64,000 nt of DNA from contig NZ_KB894405.1 of the NCBI RefSeq assembly GCF_000374445.1, positions 452,407-516,406 on the forward strand, read 5' to 3'. A program made the position numbers and the translations under genes. Within the stretch, counting starts at the first letter, position 1, and the number at the start of each line of letters is the position of its first letter. This stretch comes from Actinokineospora enzanensis DSM 44649 (lineage in GTDB: Bacteria; Actinomycetota; Actinomycetes; Mycobacteriales; Pseudonocardiaceae). A model generated the notes under the pieces. That model searched no databases, was not told the origin of the DNA, and saw only the letters and a program-made list of their open reading frames with translations. Of the stretch, positions 63,401 through 64,000 are shown one piece after another.

Positions 63401-63644
63401 GATCGCACGCGAACTGGTGGCGGTCATGCGACGCGACGTCAAGACCGACTGGACGGTGCGAGACGATGTGCGCGCTAAGCTCCGATCGTCGATCAAACGG
63501 CTGCTCGTGAAGTACAAGTACCCGCCGGACAAGCAGCCCGAAGCCATCAGACTCGTGATCGAGCAGATGGAGGCAATGGCACCGCGCTACGTTTCGAAAG
63601 ACGGACGCAGGAATGACGGCTTGTCGTCGGACTCCAGGGCGTGA
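60417..63644 (+). CDS. hsdR: type I restriction endonuclease subunit
   Basis: About 1075 residues. The N-terminal nuclease domain carries the PD-(D/E)xK residues in the strand ending VAVFELKQAG. The SF2 translocase part has Walker A TQGSGKS, DEAH box IADEAHRSHYD, motif III FTGTPI and motif VI QTLARVNRTFRGK. A helical C-terminal domain binds the methylase. It translocates DNA and cuts far from unmodified targets. The ATG at 60417 overlaps the hsdS stop; a GTG one codon upstream (60414) is equally possible. No inactivating change is visible. Confidence 0.96.
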   Translation: MVGQPGFSEAEWEGVALETLAEQEWQSLPGATIAPGAENGRASWDDIVLPGRMLAKMRELNPQVPAEYLEQALAEIIQPTSQDAIAENYRLHQICTQGYRGISYIDADGVEQNPTIRLVSHQVGDNELLAVNQVTVRTAEVERRFDVVLYLNGMPVAVFELKQAGAAKANLDAAHAQLATYLREFPMAFRFTVVTVISDGITARYGTPFTPLNHYSPWNVDDDGKPVKLGEPLDDVHLGTELEFLIEGVFNPERFLQLQRNFTAFDGGAEGYAKRIAKPHQYFAVTKAVGSTVAAVGSNGKAGVVWHTQGSGKSMEMELYAHLVATQPKLKNPTIIVVTDRKELDGQLYEAFNRSRLLSESPIKVTTRAELREELANRATGGIYFTTLQKFGLSKAEKDAGLDHPLLSDRRNIIVIADEAHRSHYDDLNGYARHLKDALPNAALIAFTGTPISFDDRNTREVFGDYIDIYDLTRAVDDGATVPVYFEPCLIKVGLTKDVSEEDLDRAADEATLGLDEVERAKIEKSVAVINAVYGAPARLAALAADIVQHWETRSEQMHKFIGSPGKAFIVGATREICAHLYDEIVKLKPDWHNDAVDKGVVKVVYSGSAQDAMPVAKHVRRDGQNKVIQKRLRDADDELQIVLVKDMMLTGFDAPPLHTLYLDRPLKGALLMQTLARVNRTFRGKPDGLLVAYAPLADNLNKALAEYTDTDQAKKPVGKNIDEAVDLTSTLITSLDELCAGYPWRTKLDGGQKSWVKAAYGLTNYLRSPTTPGNQVPEGEEKLGDRFRKLANQLARAWALCSGNQTLEHLRVTARFYEEVRVWMGKFDAQQRQAEGKPVPEEIQRMLSALVATSTASGEIIDIYDAAGLPKPSLSDLGPEFQLKAQSASNPHLAIEALRALLVEESDHITRHNLVRQRAFSERIAELMRKYTNQQLTSAEVIAELIELAKEVAAEGNRGGRFDPPLSHDELAFYDAVSTNESAVELQGDDVLAQIARELVAVMRRDVKTDWTVRDDVRAKLRSSIKRLLVKYKYPPDKQPEAIRLVIEQMEAMAPRYVSKDGRRNDGLSSDSRA

Positions 63645-63702
63645 TCCAAGCGCTATTCTCTTTTTGCTAGGCAGTTTCTGTTCTATTTCATATATAGGTT
63701 AA

Positions 63703-63882
63703 TGAACCGCATCGGGAGACTTGGAGGTTCCGAAGCTATGGGAGAATGGATCCGTGCCCGCACCCAAGAAGTACCCCGACGAACTGCGTGACCGCGCTGT
63801 CCGACTAGTGTTCCAGATCCGCGAAGAACGCGGCGGCGGTTACGGGGTGATCCCTGAGGTGGCCCGCCGACTAGTGTTCTGA
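63703..63882 (+). mobile_element. IS3-family left end with truncated orfA
   Basis: A sequence starting TGAACCGCATCGGGAGAC (63703) is typical of an IS3 terminal repeat. From the GTG at 63754 a 42-residue frame (PKKYPDELRDRAVRLVFQIR ... GVIPEVARRL) is the start of the OrfA helix-turn-helix protein. It breaks off at ARRL where an IS630-type element begins, so the IS3 copy is dead. Confidence 0.8.
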
Positions 63883-64000
63883 GTCGGTAATTCGTTGGCA
63901 GTAGGCGGCGAGTGTGTTGAGGATGTCGTCGGCTGCTTTGGTCCAGACGAAGGGCTTGGGGTCCGCGTTCCATTCGTTGATCCAGCGGCGGACGTCGGCT
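63871..64000 (-). mobile_element. IS630-family element, transposase C-terminus, runs off window
   Basis: On the minus strand the last 42 codons (ADVRRWINEWNADPKPFVWT, then KAADDILNTLAAYCQRITDS and EH, stop at 63871-63873) match the C-terminus of IS630-type transposases (NADPKPFVW, ILxxLxxYCQRIxDSxH). The element begins at a TA within CTAG at 63871-63874, as expected for IS630, which inserts at TA. The rest lies beyond 64000. Confidence 0.85.

Noticed and set aside
1..64000. CRISPR arrays, rRNA or tRNA genes
   Set aside because: No spaced direct repeats and no cloverleaf or rRNA-like sequence were noticed on reading; a covariance-model scan was not possible here.

Overview
The window is high-GC, with GTG starts, short intergenic gaps and many start/stop overlaps. 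The gene content (narKGHJI, WYL, HxlR and MerR regulators, an F420/PPOX-type enzyme, a Nur-type box, SodF, CdtB-like and GH43 secreted proteins) points to an actinomycete. I would guess the Pseudonocardiales, but that placement is inference from protein style and not from a marker gene.

Layout. 54-8001: nitrate transporter NarK and the respiratory nitrate reductase narGHJI, translationally coupled. 8241-11818: three methyltransferases (small-molecule or tRNA type, THUMP type, SpoU type) and a MerR regulator. 11891-17330 (minus strand): flavin monooxygenase with a TetR regulator, an MFS pump with an ArsR repressor, and a second MFS pump; TetR and ArsR each have a clear dyad beside their starts. 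18195-22460: a three-gene cassette of an unrecognised 590-residue protein and two different ATP-grasp ligases, which looks like a small peptide-type biosynthetic or tailoring unit. 22662-25749: small enzymes and regulators. 26094-33928: mostly secreted proteins (GH18 chitinase, two small secreted proteins, M6 metalloprotease, Tat-exported NTF2-like protein), then an epoxide hydrolase divergent from a WYL regulator.

34275-38395 is the most interesting small unit. It holds an XRE regulator, a 30-residue peptide ending in a Gly-Gly-Cys-Ala-Cys motif, a membrane M50-type metalloprotease with a PqqD/RRE-like N-terminal domain, and a TPR protein with a worn STAND-ATPase region. I read it as a candidate RiPP system without any of the usual modifying enzymes. 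38403-45940: two unrecognised proteins, an iron superoxide dismutase behind a near-perfect Nur box, a vanadium-haloperoxidase-like secreted enzyme, an orphan SLATT-like membrane protein and a large orphan sensor kinase. 46996-51576 encodes one 1526-residue secreted protein that joins a CdtB-like nuclease, a degenerate SGNH esterase and three GH43 propellers, an architecture I do not recognise as described.

52970-64000 is a defence or mobile segment. It contains decayed pentapeptide-repeat and tyrosine-integrase genes, then a type I restriction-modification system (hsdM, hsdS, hsdR) preceded by a divergent pair of accessory genes: a coiled-coil protein with a nuclease-like C-terminus, and an HTH/methylase-like/TRD-like protein. 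The right edge is an IS3 orfA fragment interrupted by an IS630-type element that runs off the window.
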